Part shown: positions 1 to 11,600 of the stretch, in pieces
Layout of the letters: every line of letters begins with the position of its first letter
Position numbering within the stretch: position 1 is the stretch's first letter
From: Diphasiastrum complanatum
Taxonomy: Eukaryota; Streptophyta; Lycopodiopsida; Lycopodiales; Lycopodiaceae
Direction of reading: 5' to 3'
Assembly (NCBI GenBank): GCA_029204225.1
Contig: CM055104.1
Coordinates: forward strand, 39,550,527-39,614,526
Length of the DNA: 64,000 nucleotides
Made by a program: the position numbers and the translations under genes
Notes under the pieces: generated by a model
Databases searched by the model: none
The model's input: only the letters and a program-made list of their open reading frames with translations
Told to the model about the DNA's origin: nothing

Positions 1-308
1 TTCAGCCCTTTCATGCTTATGTATGGTTTTCAACCTTGATTACCAATGAGTGTTGGCATGAAAAAACTACGGGCATGGTCAACGACTGGGTGCTTTTTAG
101 AGTCCCTAGTCACTTTAGGGGCTTGAAAACTATAATGTGTGCAAAGTCGGCGCCTAGGAATTGCGGTCCTTTTAAAGTTATCCAAGTGATAAACAAGGTC
201 ACATCCAAACTAGACCTTCCAGCTAACGTTGGAATTTATCCTGTTTTCCACGTTAGTAAGTTGAAATTCTCGTTGGGGGTTGGAAATACCCTAGTCCCTA
301 TAACATAA
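1..308 (+). pseudogene. Ty3/gypsy integrase C-terminal fragment
   Basis: The first 40 bases encode SPFMLMYGFQP, the conserved stretch after the gypsy integrase core, seen again almost unchanged at 35850-35890. The rest reads as the C-terminal chromodomain-proximal region: DWVLFRVP, RGLKT, CAKSAPRNCGPFKVI, and LPANVGIYPVFHVSKLK, which is the usual GPF...HPVFHVS block of plant gypsy integrases. The two parts are in different frames, so at least one indel lies near position 45. The element enters from outside the window and stops near 308, where minus-strand copia sequence begins. Domain identity is secure; the exact family is not. Confidence 0.8.
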
Positions 309-309
309 C

Positions 310-1735
310 CCGAAATCAATGGTAGATTTCGAGTACCGTAGAATCCTCTTTGCCATCTTCCAATGGTGCATACTTGGGTCAGATGAAAACCGACTAAGAC
401 TGTAAACAGGAAAAGCAATGTCAACCCTACTGCAGATAAACTGATCAAAGTATGGTAAGGATATTTTTCCATGTACTCTCGCTCCTCTTCTGTGCTTGGA
501 CAGTCATCGGAAGATAAAATAGCATATGCTGCCATCGGAGTTGTTGCCTCTTTGCAATCTTGCATGTTGAACTTCTCAAGAAGTTTTTGAATGTACTATG
601 CTTGGTGGATGAATATGATCCCCTTCTCGCGATCATGCTCTATTTCGATTCCCAAATACTTGTTGGCCTTTCCCAGGTCTGAAATCTGAAAATGCTCAGA
701 TATTTCAACCTTGACCTTCTCAATAAGTGATAGACTATTCCCGATCATTAGTGAGTCATCAACATAGACTATCATGATTACAAAATCTTCGCCATCTCTG
801 AGTATGTAAACATTATAGTCTGGCATGAGTGGCTGAAAGCCGATTTTCTTCAAAGTTCGGTTATTCTTCTTGTACCACTCTCTCGCTCCTTGTTTCAAGC
901 CATAAATGCTTCTGAAAATTCGGCAAGTGTGATTTAGAAACTTAGGATTCACGAATCCTTTTGGCTGTTTCATATACAAATCCTCTTTTATTTCTCCATA
1001 CAAGAATGCGGTCTTCTTGTCAATTTGTCGGATATTTAGGTTGTACTGAGCCATGAATGCAAGTAGAATTCGAATACATGCTTGCTTTACGACAGGTGAG
1101 AATGTGTCTTGGTAGTCCACTCCGAATTTCTAAGTGAAACCTCTGGCGACCAATCGTGCCTGCTTGTAGCGCTCAATGTTTCCAATAGAATCATACTTGT
1201 TTTTGTAAACCCATTTGTTATCAATGAGCTTTTTGTCCAAAGGCAATGGTACAAGCTCCCGTACTTTGTTTTCCTACATAGACTTGATTTCGTCTTTCAT
1301 GGCACTGATCTAATGTTTGTTGTCCTCATTGTTTACAGCCTCTTGGTATATGAGAGGTTTTGTTTCGAAGTAACATTCAAACTCCTCAGTGAACTAATAG
1401 AACTCATTGTCATACCTCGTAGGGGCTTTTCTTGTGAGAGTAGAATGTCATAATGGAGTTTCGGTCCCCTCTAGTATGAGCTCTCCATGCTACAAATCAG
1501 GTTCCAACTACTCTTCATGCTGTAATGGCTGAATGTCATCACCAGGAAAAACATCCCAGGATTCTTCGTTAGAGTTTGGCTGAAAGAAGCCTTCACCAAT
1601 GGTGGGCATCTGTATGGGCGCAAGATTCTCCATAACTTCTCTATTGGAAATAATGTGCACTATAGCGCCAGAATCAATAACCACATTATGCTAAAATATC
1701 GGTGACGGCGGAGTGACAATGCTCTTCAAGGCAGA
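310..1735 (-). pseudogene. Copia element 1 pol remnant: protease start joined to RT and RNase H
   Basis: Reading from the right, the frame opens with IDSGAIVHIISNRE (about 1620-1680), the catalytic DSG of a retropepsin. It then passes without an integrase into the linker before RT. RT follows with KYDSIGNIERYKQARLVA, DYQDTFSPVV, the copia block YGLKQGAREWYKK, and the catalytic YVDDSLMIGN (about 730-765). The C-terminal part has YIQKLLEKFNMQDC and EYMEKYPYHTLI, then degrades before the RNase H catalytic residues. An in-frame TAG lies at 596-598 and another stop near 1122. The element could not make replication enzymes. Confidence 0.8.
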
Positions 1736-1752
1736 AGAAGACTACGGGCATT

Positions 1753-2535
1753 TCAGCTCATCCTGGATGACTCGGGTTGGTCTAAATCCGAAACACGAGT
1801 GATGTTAGCTGTGTCTGTGATCTTAGGGCCCTCATGCGACCTTTTTGGATTTATGATGGAGTCCACAACTGCGTGTCTAGAGTTCTTGCAATGAAAGCAA
1901 GGAATGTGTGGATTAAGCCAGCACTTATCCACAGTATGGCCTTGTCTTTTGCATCGTGTGCAAGTCAAGGAAGACCTGTTTTTGTTCTTCTTGACAGGTT
2001 TGGCAGGTGCTCTTTTCCCTTTGAAGCCAGGTTTTGGTTGATCACTTTTGGGGTGTGAAGCTCCTCTCGCGAGCAATGCCTTCTCGCAATTCTTTTCAGT
2101 CTTGAATCTCCCTTGCAGCATCATGTCTTTGGCAATGGCTTTGGTGGCGTCCTCAAAGTTCATCTCAAGAGTCTTGCTCAAAATAGTTCTCAAAGAACTG
2201 TAGGAGTCCGGTAGAGATCTGAGGAAGAGAGTAATTTGTTGTTCTGACTTGATGGCATGCTCATCTCCGGCTGCCTTCAAGGAGTGAAGATCTCCTTCAT
2301 AGCCTTCATATGGCTTTCAAGGTCTGCTCCATCCCATTTCAAGTTGAACAGCATATCTGTGAGGTAAAGCACCTCACTGTGAGGTAAAGCACCTCACTCT
2401 GAGACTTAGTCTCAAATTTTGTCTTGAACTTGTCATCACTCCTAGACCAATCTGCTCTCTCCTTCTCTCCAGCTGCACTTTCCTTTGAACGTAGCTCATG
2501 TATTGCCAAAGTCCTTCACCCTTGAGGATGATTGT
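1753..2535 (-). pseudogene. Copia element 1 gag with two zinc knuckles
   Basis: The translation carries the copia gag (UBN2/DUF4219-like) helical region with LPDSYSSLRTIL, then a basic linker and a CCHC knuckle CTRCKRQGHTVDKC. A second, degenerate knuckle (CFHCKNSRHAVVD) has lost its last cysteine. The N-terminal part (2281-2535) is out of frame because of a 20-bp tandem duplication at 2357-2396. Element 4 has the same two-knuckle arrangement, so the two share a family. Confidence 0.75.
2357..2396. repeat. 20-bp tandem duplication inside gag
   Basis: The 20-mer starting CTGTGAGGTAAAGC is present twice head to tail (2357-2376 and 2377-2396) with no mismatch. Because 20 is not a multiple of three, it shifts the copia gag frame, which otherwise reads through. 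Confidence 0.9.
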
Positions 2536-2647
2536 CATCTTGGCCTTCTATATTTGGTAGTTGGCTGGCCCATCAAGAAAAGTCGTAAACTTCTATTGAA
2601 GGTGGACAATGTAAGACATGTTCTTTGATTTGCAATCTCAGTAAAGA

Positions 2648-2734
2648 GCTCTAATACCACTTGTAGAAATCTGTGGGTAATTTGACTGCTTTTGTATCCC
2701 ATGAACCAGATAGGATCATGGATACTCAACGTCA
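2648..2734 (-). repeat. Element 1 primer-binding site and 5' LTR remnant
   Basis: On the minus strand TGGTATTAGAG (2648-2659) is one base from the plant initiator tRNA-Met primer site TGGTATCAGAG. Next to it the LTR ends in TTCTACA (2662 onward), the inverse of the TGTAGAA with which the element 4 LTR begins. Only about 73 bp of LTR survives before element 2 sequence. Confidence 0.7.
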
Positions 2735-2996
2735 TGTGAAAACCCTAGCCTAGATCCAAGAGTCATGTTTGGTAGGTGCATGGTAGGTACAAATCTCATC
2801 AAAAATCATGGTCTAGATCCTACAAAGTAGGAATCACTACTAAATGGACACAACCACTCCTCTTGACTCGTGGTAACCTACATTAGGTGTGGATTGACAA
2901 GTGGCACTTTGGCCATTCAAGTGTCTAACAAAAAATATTGACAAAACATACAATATTCTACATGGCTAGATTTGCCAATGTAGGCAATTTTTCACA
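2735..2996 (-). repeat. Element 2 3' LTR (truncated)
   Basis: It matches 7242-7503 at most positions, including the terminal TGTGAAAAATTGCC on the minus strand. About 430 bp that make up the rest of the right LTR are missing. The boundary TGTGAAAACC at 2735 may be a true end created by deletion or just a truncation point. Confidence 0.85.
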
Positions 2997-4540
2997 TTCC
3001 TTCTCAAATCTAGCCTTGGAAACCACAAAACTTTTATCAATCACTCCAATTGAAGATCCAAGATTGACAAATGAAACTTTAGGTAAAGATCTAGTAAACA
3101 AATCAGCCAAGGAACTTGATGATGACACATGTTGGAGCTTGATCTCTTTGGCTTGCACTTTCTCCCTCACAAAATGATGAGCAATCTCGATGTGTTTGCT
3201 CCTTGCATGGAATGTAGGATTAGTTGCAAGTGATTGGGCTGATTGGTTGTCACAATAGATGATAGGGATCTCCTTCTCCATGACATGAAGCTCCACGAAT
3301 AGCCTTTTGAGCCACAAGACCTCCTTGCATGTTGATGTCAAGGCCTTGTATTCAGATTCTGTGGAGGATAAGGAGATGGTATCTTGCTTTTTGGAAAGCC
3401 ATGATACTACTCCATCACATAGAAAGGTGGAAAAAGCAATTGTTGGTCTTCTATCCAATTTGTCACCTGCAAAATCCGAGTCACTATAGGCTCTTAAGCC
3501 AAGATTAGTCCCTCTATACAAACTGCCAAAATTCTTAGTAGATGAGATGTACCTAAGAACTCCTTTGGCCATCTTCCAATGTGAAACTAGAGGACTTTGC
3601 ATGAATTGGCTTAACTTTCCAACACTATAACTAAGATCAGGTCTAGTTATAGTTAAATAAATCAAGGAGCCAATAAGCCTTCTATATAACGTGATGTCCT
3701 CAAAGGATGCTTCATCACCATCAATAGATGCTTTTACATGTTGCTCCATTGGTGTCTCAATGTCTTTACAATTCTTCATTCCAAATCTATCTAGGATGGA
3801 TGTAGCGATTGACAAATATAGCTAAAATCACATCCTCTAATAACCTCTATTCCAAGAATGAAGCTTAATAGGCCGAGATCTACCATCTTAAACTCTTTTG
3901 CTAAAGCAATTTTTACATCTCTAATTCCATCTAGATCATTACCACTCAAGATAATGTCATCTACATACAAAACAAGAATAATGATCATGCCATCATGAAA
4001 TATTATGTACAATGATGGATCATAGGCACTCATTACAAAATTGATAGAAATGAGAAAAGAGTTTAGCCCAGAGTATCATGCTCTAGGTGCTTGCTTGAGC
4101 CCATAAAGGCTCTTCTTCAAGAAACACACCTCTCCTTCATGCTTTGCCTTGATGAAGCCCTCGGGTTGCCTCATGTAGATCTCTTCCTCCTAATAACCAT
4201 TGAGAAATGCATTTGTGAAATGAAGTTGGAATAGCTCCCAATTGAAGGTTGTTGCAATACTAATGATCAACTTGATAGTAATAAGCTTAGCCACAGGAGC
4301 AAAAGTCTCATCATAATCAATGCCTTTGGTATGTAAAAAACCTTTGGCTACAAGCCTAGCTTTATGCTTACTTATTGATCCATCTTTATTATACTTCAAT
4401 CTAAATACACACTTGAAATCAAGAGGTTTCTTCCCTTGAGGAATATCCACAACATCCCAAGTATGATTCTCAATGAGAGTATCATACTCTACTTGCATAG
4501 CATCCATCCAACTTTTAGATTTACAAGCATCTTCATGCAT
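2958..4540 (-). pseudogene. Copia element 2 reverse transcriptase and RNase H
   Basis: Three frame blocks give one RT-RNase H. 4190-4540 has WDVVDIPQGKKPL, HKARLVAKGF, DYDETFAPVAK and NAFLNGY. 3791-4033 has DPSLYIIFHD and the catalytic LYVDDIILSG. 2958-3815 has the TRPDLSYSVGKLSQFM block, the RNase H residues YSDSDFAGD, STESEYKAL, CDNQSAQSLA and HIEIAHHFVREK. The frame breaks near 4033-4190 and 3800. The last codons run into the LTR, which is usual for copia. The enzyme would copy RNA into DNA in the virus-like particle; here it is dead. Confidence 0.85.
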
Positions 4541-4776
4541 GTTGGCTCATCTAACATTGAAGTAAGAAAGGTGTAAGATGTGAAAGATGATGAGCCTTCC
4601 CTTTGATCACCTTGACCATCATAGGTGAGCCTCAATGGCTCGGTCCTTTCCATTGTAGATCATCTTGGAGTTCTTGGAGTTCTTGTATCTTGAGGTGGAT
4701 CCTCAAGTTCTTCTTCACTTTGTAGCTCCTCCTCAATCCTTGCAAGAACATTGACACCAAGGTTGTTGATTTCACT
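4541..4776 (-). other. Linker where integrase is missing in element 2
   Basis: Between the protease end and RT there is only about 240 bp, translating to an acidic linker (NNLGVNVLARIEE, EEELEDPPQDT, EPLRLTYDGQGDQ). No HHCC or DDE residues are present. Element 5 carries the same linker (LGVNDLARIE, EPSRHTYLGKGNQ). Confidence 0.75.
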
Positions 4777-6179
4777 TCAATTCACACAAGATACTAGATG
4801 GATCCAAGCATCTCTTGTATAAATATCTAAGAATGTTTCATGTGTCTTATCATCACTACTTGGTACATGAGAAAAAGAGTGTACATTTGAATGAATGATT
4901 TCCTCTTTTTCCAAAGCAACTTTAGCATCCAACTTAAAAAAACTACCTTGTTTAACACCATTTTCTACGCAATTATCATTCTTCATGATGGAACAAACTC
5001 CATGCTTGAAGTGAACATCTAAACCATCATTCATTAGTTGTCCAACACTAAGCAAGCTTTTGGTAATTGATGGTACAAAAAGGACATTGTCTACATCCAT
5101 CCTTTTGCTAGATCCTAGACTTAATGAGATGTACCAATACCATCTATCTTACACTCTTGATCATTTTCTAAAGAAACAAATTTACTAGCACCACTGAAAG
5201 AGTGTAAGGTTGAGAATGTGTCCTTTTGGAAAGTCATGTGGGAGCTAGCCCCACTATCAAACCACCAAGTGTCCTTTGAGTTGCTTTTTCTTGTTGGAGT
5301 GGATGTAGATGCCATCAAAGATGAGACCTCCTCATCTCCATCCTCTTCATATGCAAGGTTCCCTTGTTTGTCCTCCTCCTCTTTTTCTCTTAGCCTCTTG
5401 TAGCATTTGGATGCATAATGCCCCTTCTTTCCACAAAAGAAGCATTTTTGCTTTGACTTGTCCTTTGAGATTGATGCATCATCCTCTTCTTTGGCCTCCT
5501 TGGGATGTTTCTTCTTTCCATTGGTCTTCTTCTTGCTTTTGAATGAGAAATTAGCTTTCTCATCACCATCCTGCAGAGAAATAGAATTCATTCTTGCATT
5601 GGTATGCATCATCCTACACTCTTCAGCCACTAATATACTATGAAGCTTTTCTATAGTGGGCAAAGTGTCTTGGATTGCAAAGATTTGGACCAAATTTGAA
5701 AAGTCACTTCCTAGACCATTAAGGACAATCTGAACAAGCTCACCATCTTGAATCTTCCTCCAATGGAAGCTAACTCCCTATTGAGAGACTTGATTCTGAA
5801 CACATAATCTTGTGCACTCTCATCACTCCTCTTCATGCTTTGTAGAATCTGATTCCTAAGGATGAGAACCCTCGAAGTGTTACTAGACTCATAGATAGAT
5901 TTTAAAGATTCCCAAGCCTCTTTAGCACTTTTACATGATGATACTTCCCTCAAAAGATCATTGCTTACATTTGTCTTAATACAGTGAAGTGCAAGCCTAG
6001 ACCTCTTCTTGTATCTCACTAATTCCTGTGCACCTAGAGGTTCATCTTCATCATCTATTAGAAACTCATAAAGATCCTGGAGCACCATGAGTGACTCCAT
6101 TCTCACTTTTCAAATAGCATAATTGGTAGAATTTGACCTCTCACTAGCTTCTAGAAGGTAGGCTCCCACTGATCCCATC
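4777..6179 (-). pseudogene. Copia element 2 gag and protease
   Basis: The likely start is the ATG at 6179 (MGSVGAYLLEASER), with an in-frame TGA replacing Trp just before RMESLMVLQD. The gag helical domain follows (ALHCIKTNVSNDLLRE, AKEAWESLKSIYE, LILRNQILQSMKR). After a frame break near 5700 come a lysine-rich stretch, the knuckle CFFCGKKGHYASKC, and the protease active site WWFDSGASSHMTF (about 5225-5265). The protease C-terminal half is at 4777-5100 (LLSVGQLMNDGLDVHF). The ending YTRDAWIHLVSCVN is shared with element 5 and is not a normal integrase start. Confidence 0.85.
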
Positions 6180-6800
6180 TTACTAGTGAGATTCTACACA
6201 CAAGATATAGATTTGGTTGAACTTGAAACTCACAAAGGTTTCTAACTTGTAGTGTTTCACTCAAATGTTGACTTCTAATCCAACAAATGGACTTGTAATC
6301 ATAGTTCTATCACTCCCTCACAAAGCTGGAATGAAGATAAGATGAAGTGAAAACTACTCTCAAGCAAATCTTGGCAATCTTGGCTATTTTTGGACAATAG
6401 AATGACTCTATCTCTCTCTTTCACTTTGATGTACTTTCTAGACCTGGTTTCCACTTTAAAAAGGTTTGAAATCAGCCTAGATTAATTATTTATCATGAAT
6501 CAAATCCAAAACTAATTAATGGCAAGTGATCTTAGTAGTTTATTCTAGGATTTGCACCAAAACTTACATCAAACTAACACCAGATGAAATTACAGTGATC
6601 CAATGAATATGGGGGTTTAAATGTTGGTTCAGATTTGCCTACACGTGTGAACAGTATGGATTTTGATCCACAAAAAGTTTGGGATCAAATCCCCTCAGCA
6701 ATTCCAAGATATCAGCTCGCCCTTCCAGTATTAGCTTTTTGCACCAAAAACTTGCTAAAATTGGATTAGTTTCAAACACTGATCAATAGCCTTGTACTTG
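6180..6800 (-). other. Element 2 untranslated leader
   Basis: No coding frame is seen between the primer site and gag. The region is AT-rich and corresponds to the transcribed leader of the element. Confidence 0.55.
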
Positions 6801-6812
6801 GCTCTGATAGCA

Positions 6813-7503
6813 TGTGAAAAGTACAGTACTAAGGACCATAAATGGATCTTTGAATGATCCACAAGGTTGATTGTGTGCTTGTTAAACAATCTATTAGATA
6901 CTAGTCATCAGAAAACAAGATCTAGTTTAGTAGCTTGATAGAAAACAAGTAGAGACAATCAGAACATTGATCATAAACTGAAATTCGGCTTCACACGTGT
7001 GAAAATGAGACTGTAGTATGGCCTGTACATAGAGTCTAAAGTGTGCCAAAGCTTAGCTACATTGGAATCAATCACAATCACCATACATAGAGAGAAAATC
7101 CGAGTTTCTCCTTGAGGCTCCAAAAAGTTTCTATCTTTTCACTATGGAGAATGGGAATACACAGTAAAAGACACTTCCTTTGCAAATTTAGGTAAAAATG
7201 TAGCATGTAATAAGGAAGTAGACTCAACTTTCTTGCCCTAATGTAAAAACCCTAACCCAGATCCAATAGTCATGTTTGGTAGGTGCATGGTAAGTACAAA
7301 TCTCATCAAAAATCATGCTATAGATCCTACAAAGTAGGAATCACTACCAAATGGAGACAACCACTCCTCTTGACTCGTGGTAACCTACATTAGGTGTGGA
7401 TTGACAAGTGGCACTTTGGCCATTCAAGTGTCTAACAAAAAATATTGACAAAATGTACAATATTCTACATGGCTAGATTTGCCAATGTAGGCAATTTTTC
7501 ACA
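6813..7503 (-). repeat. Element 2 5' LTR (691 bp)
   Basis: It is bounded on the plus strand by TGTGAAAAG and TTTTTCACA, so it begins TG and ends CA on both strands, with the primer site adjacent at 6801-6812. It contains a CACACGTGTG palindrome near 6993-7002 (core CACGTG). A diverged plus-strand copy of the same LTR lies at 49285-49875. Confidence 0.85.
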
Positions 7504-7875
7504 GAGCTTTCATGAAGTGGGGGTCAATGGAAAAAAAGAATATATGCTTTCAAGTAAGATTTTGTTTTGAACTATTCATGTGTTTTGTTTCATTTAGCAC
7601 ATCAATGATTGTGAATAGTTTTTTTTTAAATCTGATTTTTATTTTGTAGATCAACTTTAGTCACCAATCAAAATCCGAAAGACATGGACATGATTGAGAA
7701 GTCTTTGAGTGCAGTACTTGTAGCCAAGTCAAAGACGAGTCTACTCGGAAATCAACAAAATTTTTGAATCAAGTCCAAGATTGCAGAGGCCCTTATAGGC
7801 GAAGTCGGCAGGATTATTGACCGAAAATTGATACAAGGAGCATGTGATTATTCTAGTATTACCATGGATGCATAT
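7504..7875 (+). pseudogene. Unrecognised gene, 5' part, split by copia element 3
   Basis: From about 7650 the plus strand reads NPKDMDMIEKSLSAVLV, AKSKTSLLGNQQ, an in-frame TGA, then KIAEALIGEVGR, IDRKLIQGACDYSS and TMDAY. It stops at the CATAT target site of element 3 and resumes in the same frame at 14098. A possible intron (GTAAGATTTT at 7554, ending ATTTTGTAG near 7650) precedes it, but the frame across that junction is not convincing. I do not recognise the protein. It may be a relic of another mobile element or of a host gene. Confidence 0.6.
7871..7875. repeat. Target-site duplication of element 3 (left)
   Basis: CATAT directly before the LTR at 7876, matched exactly by CATAT at 14098-14102 after the right LTR. 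Confidence 0.9.
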
Positions 7876-8612
7876 TGTTGAATTTCACACGTGTGGACTG
7901 TCCACTACATGTACTTGTGATCTCCTAAGGTGTGTAGATGCACCAAGATCAAGACTAGATTGAGATTCAAGATCAATCTTGAATCCTATGGCAAAAACAC
8001 ACTACTACATGCATTCAATCACTTCCAACTCTCACTCACACGTGTGGGAAGTATTCAAAAAATAATCTAAGTAAAAACAAGCTGCTCTCCTCAGGTAGAG
8101 AGAGAAAATGCATCAAGAGCTCTCGGGTAGAGAGAGAAAGCTAGAAATCCAATAACTCACAAAATCCATGAAATCACCAAATCAATTGACTTCAAAATGA
8201 GGAATACAATGATACTAGTAGGTCCACGAGCTACCACTATGCTTAACTATGATTGGACCATATTTTGTCACCTCTTGATCCTATTGGATCATTGATCTAT
8301 GAACCTCTTAATTCTATTGGACTATATTCAAGCACACCTCAATTTCCTATTGGACCTCACAAGGTTCCACCTCTATATCCTATTGGACCTCTTGGAATAC
8401 ATCAAACAGAAACTTTACACTTGTCTACACTCTAATTAGCAAGTGTTTAGCCTCTTACTCTATTTTGGCCCAATAGTGGCATTACAAGTGGAAATGCATA
8501 ATTTGTCATCTATGCCAAATTTGTTCCTATTAACGTCCTACACCTAGATGCATGATGTGAAAAACATAAGACCCCTATATCTAACATAGATAATCTTTTT
8601 CAATTCTTCACA
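7876..8612 (-). repeat. Element 3 3' LTR
   Basis: Begins TGTTGAATTT and ends CTTCACA on the plus strand. It carries two CACACGTGTG palindromes, near 7886 and 8037. Confidence 0.95.
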
Positions 8613-8627
8613 CTCCTAAAAAATTAT

Positions 8628-11600
8628 CTATGAAGATTTGAGCATTGATCTTGATATAACTCCAAGATTAGATCTATGCTTGATGAAAGCACTTTTGCTC
8701 AAAGGCTTGGTGAGTAGATCGGCAATACAAGAGGATGAGTTGACATGCTCCAAATAGATTTCTCCTCCAATAAGCTTTTCTCTCACAAAATGGTGTGCCA
8801 CTTCTATGTGCTTGCTTCTTGCATGAAATATGGGATTATTGGCAAGAGCTTGGGCCGAGATGTTATCACACTTGATCATTGGTAGATCATCCTCCTTGAT
8901 GCACTTTAGTTCCATTAATAACCCCTGGATCCAAAGCACTTCTTTGGTAGTTGTAGTGAGTGCTTTGTACTCGGCCTCACATGAAGAGAGAGAGATATAG
9001 TATCTTGCTTATTGGAAAGCCAAGATATTATATTGCCTCCAAGAAAGATAGTGTATGCACTAATAGACTTTCGATCCATCTTGTCACTTGCAAAGTCCGA
9101 ATCTGAGTAGCCAATAATGGATAGATCTTCACTTTTATAGAGTAGACCATAATCACAAGATGAAGATACATACCTTAGAATCCTCTTGGCCATCTTCCAA
9201 TGATGGATCTTAGGATCTTGCATAAATTGACTCAATTTGTGCACACAAAAACTAAGATCGGGCCTAGTAATGGTAAGCCAAATCAAGGAGCCTACAAGAC
9301 TCCGAAAAAGTGTGATGTCCTCAAAGGATCTTTCATTACCTTTATTAGGATCTTTTACAATTTGCTCCATTGGAGTATCTATGCTCTTAGAATTTTCCAT
9401 ATGAAATTTTTCCAACATAGAGTGAGCATATCTAGATTGGCATATAAAGACATGATTTTCATAAAAAACAATTTCTAGGCCTAGGATGTAATGTATCTCT
9501 CCTAGATCTTGCATTTTAAACTCACATCCAAGTGCTAGCTTGGTTTCATCAACTAGCTTGATACAACTTCCACAAAGAATAATGTCATCAACATAAAGTA
9601 GAAGAATGACAATATTGCTATCAACAAACTTTAGATACATGGAAGGATCATAGTCACTAAGAGTAAATCCTAGTGAGATAAGAAAAGAGTTAAGTCTTGA
9701 ATACCATGATCTTGGTGCTTGCTTGAGTCCATAAAGACTTTTGAAGAGCAAGCACACTTTGGACTCATCCTTGATGAATCCTTGAGGTTGTTCCATATAG
9801 ATCTCCTCCTCAAGATAACCATTTAGAAAAGCATTGGATACATCTAATTGAAACACCTTCCACTTGAAAAAACAAGCAAGAGAAATAAGAATTCTTATTG
9901 TCACCATCTTTGCAACAGGTGCAAAGGTCTCCTCATAATCAAGACCATGGATTTGAGCAAATCCTTTGGCACATAATCTTGCTTTATGATTGTTGATGGT
10001 GCCATCAGGATTGAACTTGATCCGAAATACCCACTTGCAACCAATCACATGCTTGTTGGATGGAGGGTCCACAAGCTCCCAAGTATTGTTGGTGATCAAT
10101 GCATCTCTTGCTTCATGGCATCATACCACTCCTTGGTATTGAGTGCCTCTTGTACATTCTTTGGCTCTTCATGAGAGACATAACAAACATAATTAGTGGA
10201 ATCAAGATCCACTTGTTTTCCTTTGTCAACATATGAGAGCCTCTTAGGCTCAGATCTATCTCTCATGGATCTTCTTGGTGAGAGAATCCGAGGAGAGTCT
10301 TCTTCAAATCTCGACCCCATCACATCATGATTGTCTTAAAAATCAATAATTGGTGATGCATCCATATATTTCTTGATCTCGGCCTCTTCAAAAGATGAGT
10401 GTTGATCATCATCAAAGACAACGTCTCCACTTTCAATAACTTGAGAAGTAGAGAGTATCAAGACTATATAGGCCTTCTTGGTGGATGAGTATCCAACCAT
10501 GATCCCTTTGCATGCACTAGGATCTTCCTTCTTCTTTGTTTCCAAGGGAATATGGACAAAGCATATGCATCCAAAAACTCTAAGGTGATCAACCTTAGGC
10601 TTCTTCAAATATAAGATTTCATATGGTGACTTTCCTCCAAGAGCTATATGTGGGAGCCTATTGCAAAGATAATTTGCACAATTAATGGCTTCTCCCCAAA
10701 AATCTTTGGGCAAAGATGCCTCAATTCTCATAGATTTTGCACATTCACATAGAGATCTATTCTTTCTCTCGGCCACTCCATTTTGAGATGGAGAGTAGGC
10801 ACAAGAAAACTCTCTTTTAATGCCTTCAAGCTCACAAAAATCTTGAAATTTATTGGAGATATATTCACCACCTCCATCACTTCTAAGAGCTTTAATCTTG
10901 AATGAGAATTGCTTCTCTACATAAGCTTTGAAAATAAGGAAATGATCAAACACTATAGATTTTGAAGCAAGAAGATATATCCAAGTGAATCTTGTGTAAT
11001 CATCAATGAAAGTAACAAAACAAGTGGCTCCTCCCTTGCTTGTAGTTGATGAGAAATGCACATCCGAGTGGATTAACTCCAAAGGATGATTGCTTTTGAT
11101 AGGAGATCTTGTAAATGGCTTTTTGTGAGATTTAGCAATAGCACAAGCCTCACAAGGCTTTATCTTCTTGGAGAATGACTTTGGCAAGCCAATAGCTTTG
11201 GATTCTTTGATCATAGAGAGCATGGATTTGTAGTTGGGATGTCCCAACCTCCTATGCCATAATTCCTCCATAGAGAGCTTGTTCACAAGAGCAACATTAC
11301 AAGCATTCACATACTCATTTGGATCTAGTTTATAGATGCCACCAAATCTAGATCCTAATGCAAGTATCTCATCATTCTTCTTGATAGTGCAAGTATCAAC
11401 ATTGAATTTTACATCAAGGCCATTATCAAGCAATTGGCCAACACTAATAAGATTCTTGGTAAGCTTAGGTATATAAAGAACTCTAGAGAGAGAAAGAACT
11501 TTAGAGGATGCAAGCTTCAAGGGAATGTTCCCTATGCCTTCAATAGGACATTCAAAATCATTTGCAGTGTATATTGATTTCTTCACTCCATCATAAGGTG

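Larger units (their letters stand above)
310..2734 (-). mobile_element. Copia element 1, internally deleted, minus strand
   Basis: A degenerate Ty1/copia element read right to left: LTR remnant (2662-2734), primer site, gag, the first residues of protease, then directly the reverse transcriptase. Most of protease and all of integrase are absent. The left end stops inside RNase H near 310 where a gypsy fragment starts. The right LTR is cut at 2735 by copia element 2. It belongs to the same double-zinc-knuckle gag family as element 4 (15135-16472). Confidence 0.8.
2735..7503 (-). mobile_element. Copia element 2, integrase-less, minus strand
   Basis: Two copies of one LTR flank a minus-strand gag-protease-RT-RNase H region: a complete 691-bp LTR at 6813-7503 and a 262-bp partial one at 2735-2996. 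TGCTATCAGAGC (6801-6812 on the minus strand) is a one-mismatch Met primer site directly beside the right LTR. A purine tract (GAGAAGGAA) directly precedes the left LTR. No target duplication is visible (CGTCA against GAGCT). Integrase is absent, and copia element 5 (46995-49875) has the same protease-to-linker junction, so the deletion predates their separation. Confidence 0.85.

Noticed and set aside
2938-3177. Plus-strand ORF beginning MTKHTIFYMARFANVG
   Set aside because: Opposite-strand shadow of element 2 RNase H and LTR.
2730-7508. Target-site duplication for copia element 2
   Set aside because: The five bases on each side (CGTCA and GAGCT) do not match, and the left LTR is incomplete.
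7504-7650. GT-AG intron in the 5' part of the split gene
   Set aside because: Sites look fair, but the upstream piece has a stop in the frame required, so it is only mentioned as possible.
8253-8435. 60-codon ORF present in both LTRs of element 3 (also 13738-13920)
   Set aside because: It lies in LTR sequence with ATTGGA repeats; conservation follows from LTR identity, not coding.
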